The notes beneath the pieces are model-generated. The model made no database searches. It saw nothing but the letters and a program-made list of their open reading frames with translations, and had not been told where the DNA came from. Below, piece by piece: positions 63,967-64,000 of a stretch of DNA of 64,000 nucleotides. The DNA is taken from contig CM069590.1 in assembly GCA_035771175.1 (NCBI GenBank), forward strand, positions 30,022,821 to 30,086,820. The letters run 5' to 3'. The stretch is from Paratinospora sagittata (Eukaryota; Streptophyta; Magnoliopsida; Ranunculales; Menispermaceae). The translations under genes were made by a program, and so were the position numbers. How positions within the stretch are numbered: the stretch's first letter is position 1; each line of letters starts with the position of its first letter.

Positions 63967-64000
63967 TTCTACAATGATCAAGCTCGAAGAACGAAGACAT
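63967..64000. repeat. Partial monomer 75, cut by the window edge
   Basis: The first 34 bp of the next monomer (ttctacaatgatcaag onward, ending gaagacat) lie at the right edge. The array continues beyond the window. Confidence 0.95.

Larger units (their letters stand above)
1..64000. repeat. Tandem satellite array, ~864-bp monomer, 74 full copies plus a partial one
   Basis: The window is filled by one head-to-tail repeat. Taking the phase from base 1 (ttccacaaag or ttctacaaag/ttctacaatg), monomers are 862-866 bp long with mean 864.4 bp. All copies lie in the same orientation, and no boundary departs from the period by more than 3 bp, which rules out inserted genes or transposons. The first copy is 32.6% GC with CpG observed/expected about 0.57. 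Copies differ mostly by single substitutions and 1-2 bp indels, and many substitutions are shared by sets of copies, giving higher-order structure. Stop codons are frequent and no long open frame is conserved. This is typical of heterochromatic satellite DNA in a eukaryote. Neither end of the array is inside the window. I do not recognise the satellite family, so location (centromere, pericentromere, subtelomere, sex or B chromosome) is open. Confidence 0.98.

Noticed and set aside
1..64000. Protein-coding genes or a tandem gene family
   Set aside because: Stop codons are dense, monomers differ by 1-4 bp so the frame is not kept between many copies, and substitutions show no codon pattern.
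1..64000. CRISPR array
   Set aside because: The repeat unit is about 864 bp and contiguous, with no short repeats separated by unique spacers and no cas genes.
1..64000. Ribosomal DNA or its spacer repeats
   Set aside because: No rRNA-like stretch interrupts 64 kb of the same unit, and no 5S or tRNA promoter boxes are recognisable.
1..64000. Transposable element origin or insertions (LTR, Helitron, MITE)
   Set aside because: No terminal repeats, target-site duplications or coding remnants are seen, and no monomer boundary deviates from the period by more than 3 bp.

Overview
The whole 64-kb window is one uninterrupted head-to-tail satellite DNA array. A single AT-rich monomer of about 864 bp (range 862-866 bp, mean 864.4 bp) recurs from the first base to the last: 74 complete copies plus a 34-bp start of a 75th. 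All copies share one orientation. I found no gene, RNA gene, transposon, CRISPR array or single-copy spacer. Every monomer boundary falls where the period predicts, so no insertion larger than a few bases is present. I set the phase arbitrarily so that the first monomer begins at base 1.

The organism must be a eukaryote with long satellite blocks, meaning pericentromeric, centromeric, subtelomeric, sex-chromosome or B-chromosome heterochromatin. I do not recognise the satellite family and cannot assign a plant or animal lineage. The first monomer is 32.6% GC (155 C, 127 G). It has 13 CpG against about 23 expected, a moderate depletion compatible with methylation-driven decay.

The array is a mosaic of nested higher-order repeats rather than a uniform run.
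- About 1-18.2 kb: a block ordered a-a-b-c-d-e (letters denote monomer subtypes), partly copied at 10.4-18.2 kb. The a-type copies look base-for-base identical although up to 14 kb apart.
- 18.2-22.5 kb: a three-monomer (2,594-bp) duplication.
- 22.5-27.7 kb: a dimer of 1,729 bp repeated three times.
- About 26.8-32.0 kb: a second 2,594-bp trimer duplication, overlapping the monomers that follow the dimer block.
- 32.0-35.5 kb: a 1,728-bp dimer repeated twice.
- 36.3-41.5 kb: looser dimers.
- 41.5-51.0 kb: the most heterogeneous monomers.
- 51.0-60.5 kb: a trimer, then a tetramer of 3,457 bp present twice.
- 60.5-64.0 kb: a mix of the same variants, still running at the window edge.

Mean monomer length drifts from 865 bp on the left to about 863 bp on the right, and diagnostic variants change along the array. 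Several monomers are chimeras that switch subtype mid-unit. This is the expected record of repeated unequal exchange and gene conversion. Within the monomer, the structure that stands out is a series of roughly helically spaced T-tracts, three short perfect palindromes, a small hairpin and a TATA-like core. Any role of these in centromere function, chromatin or satellite transcription is inference.
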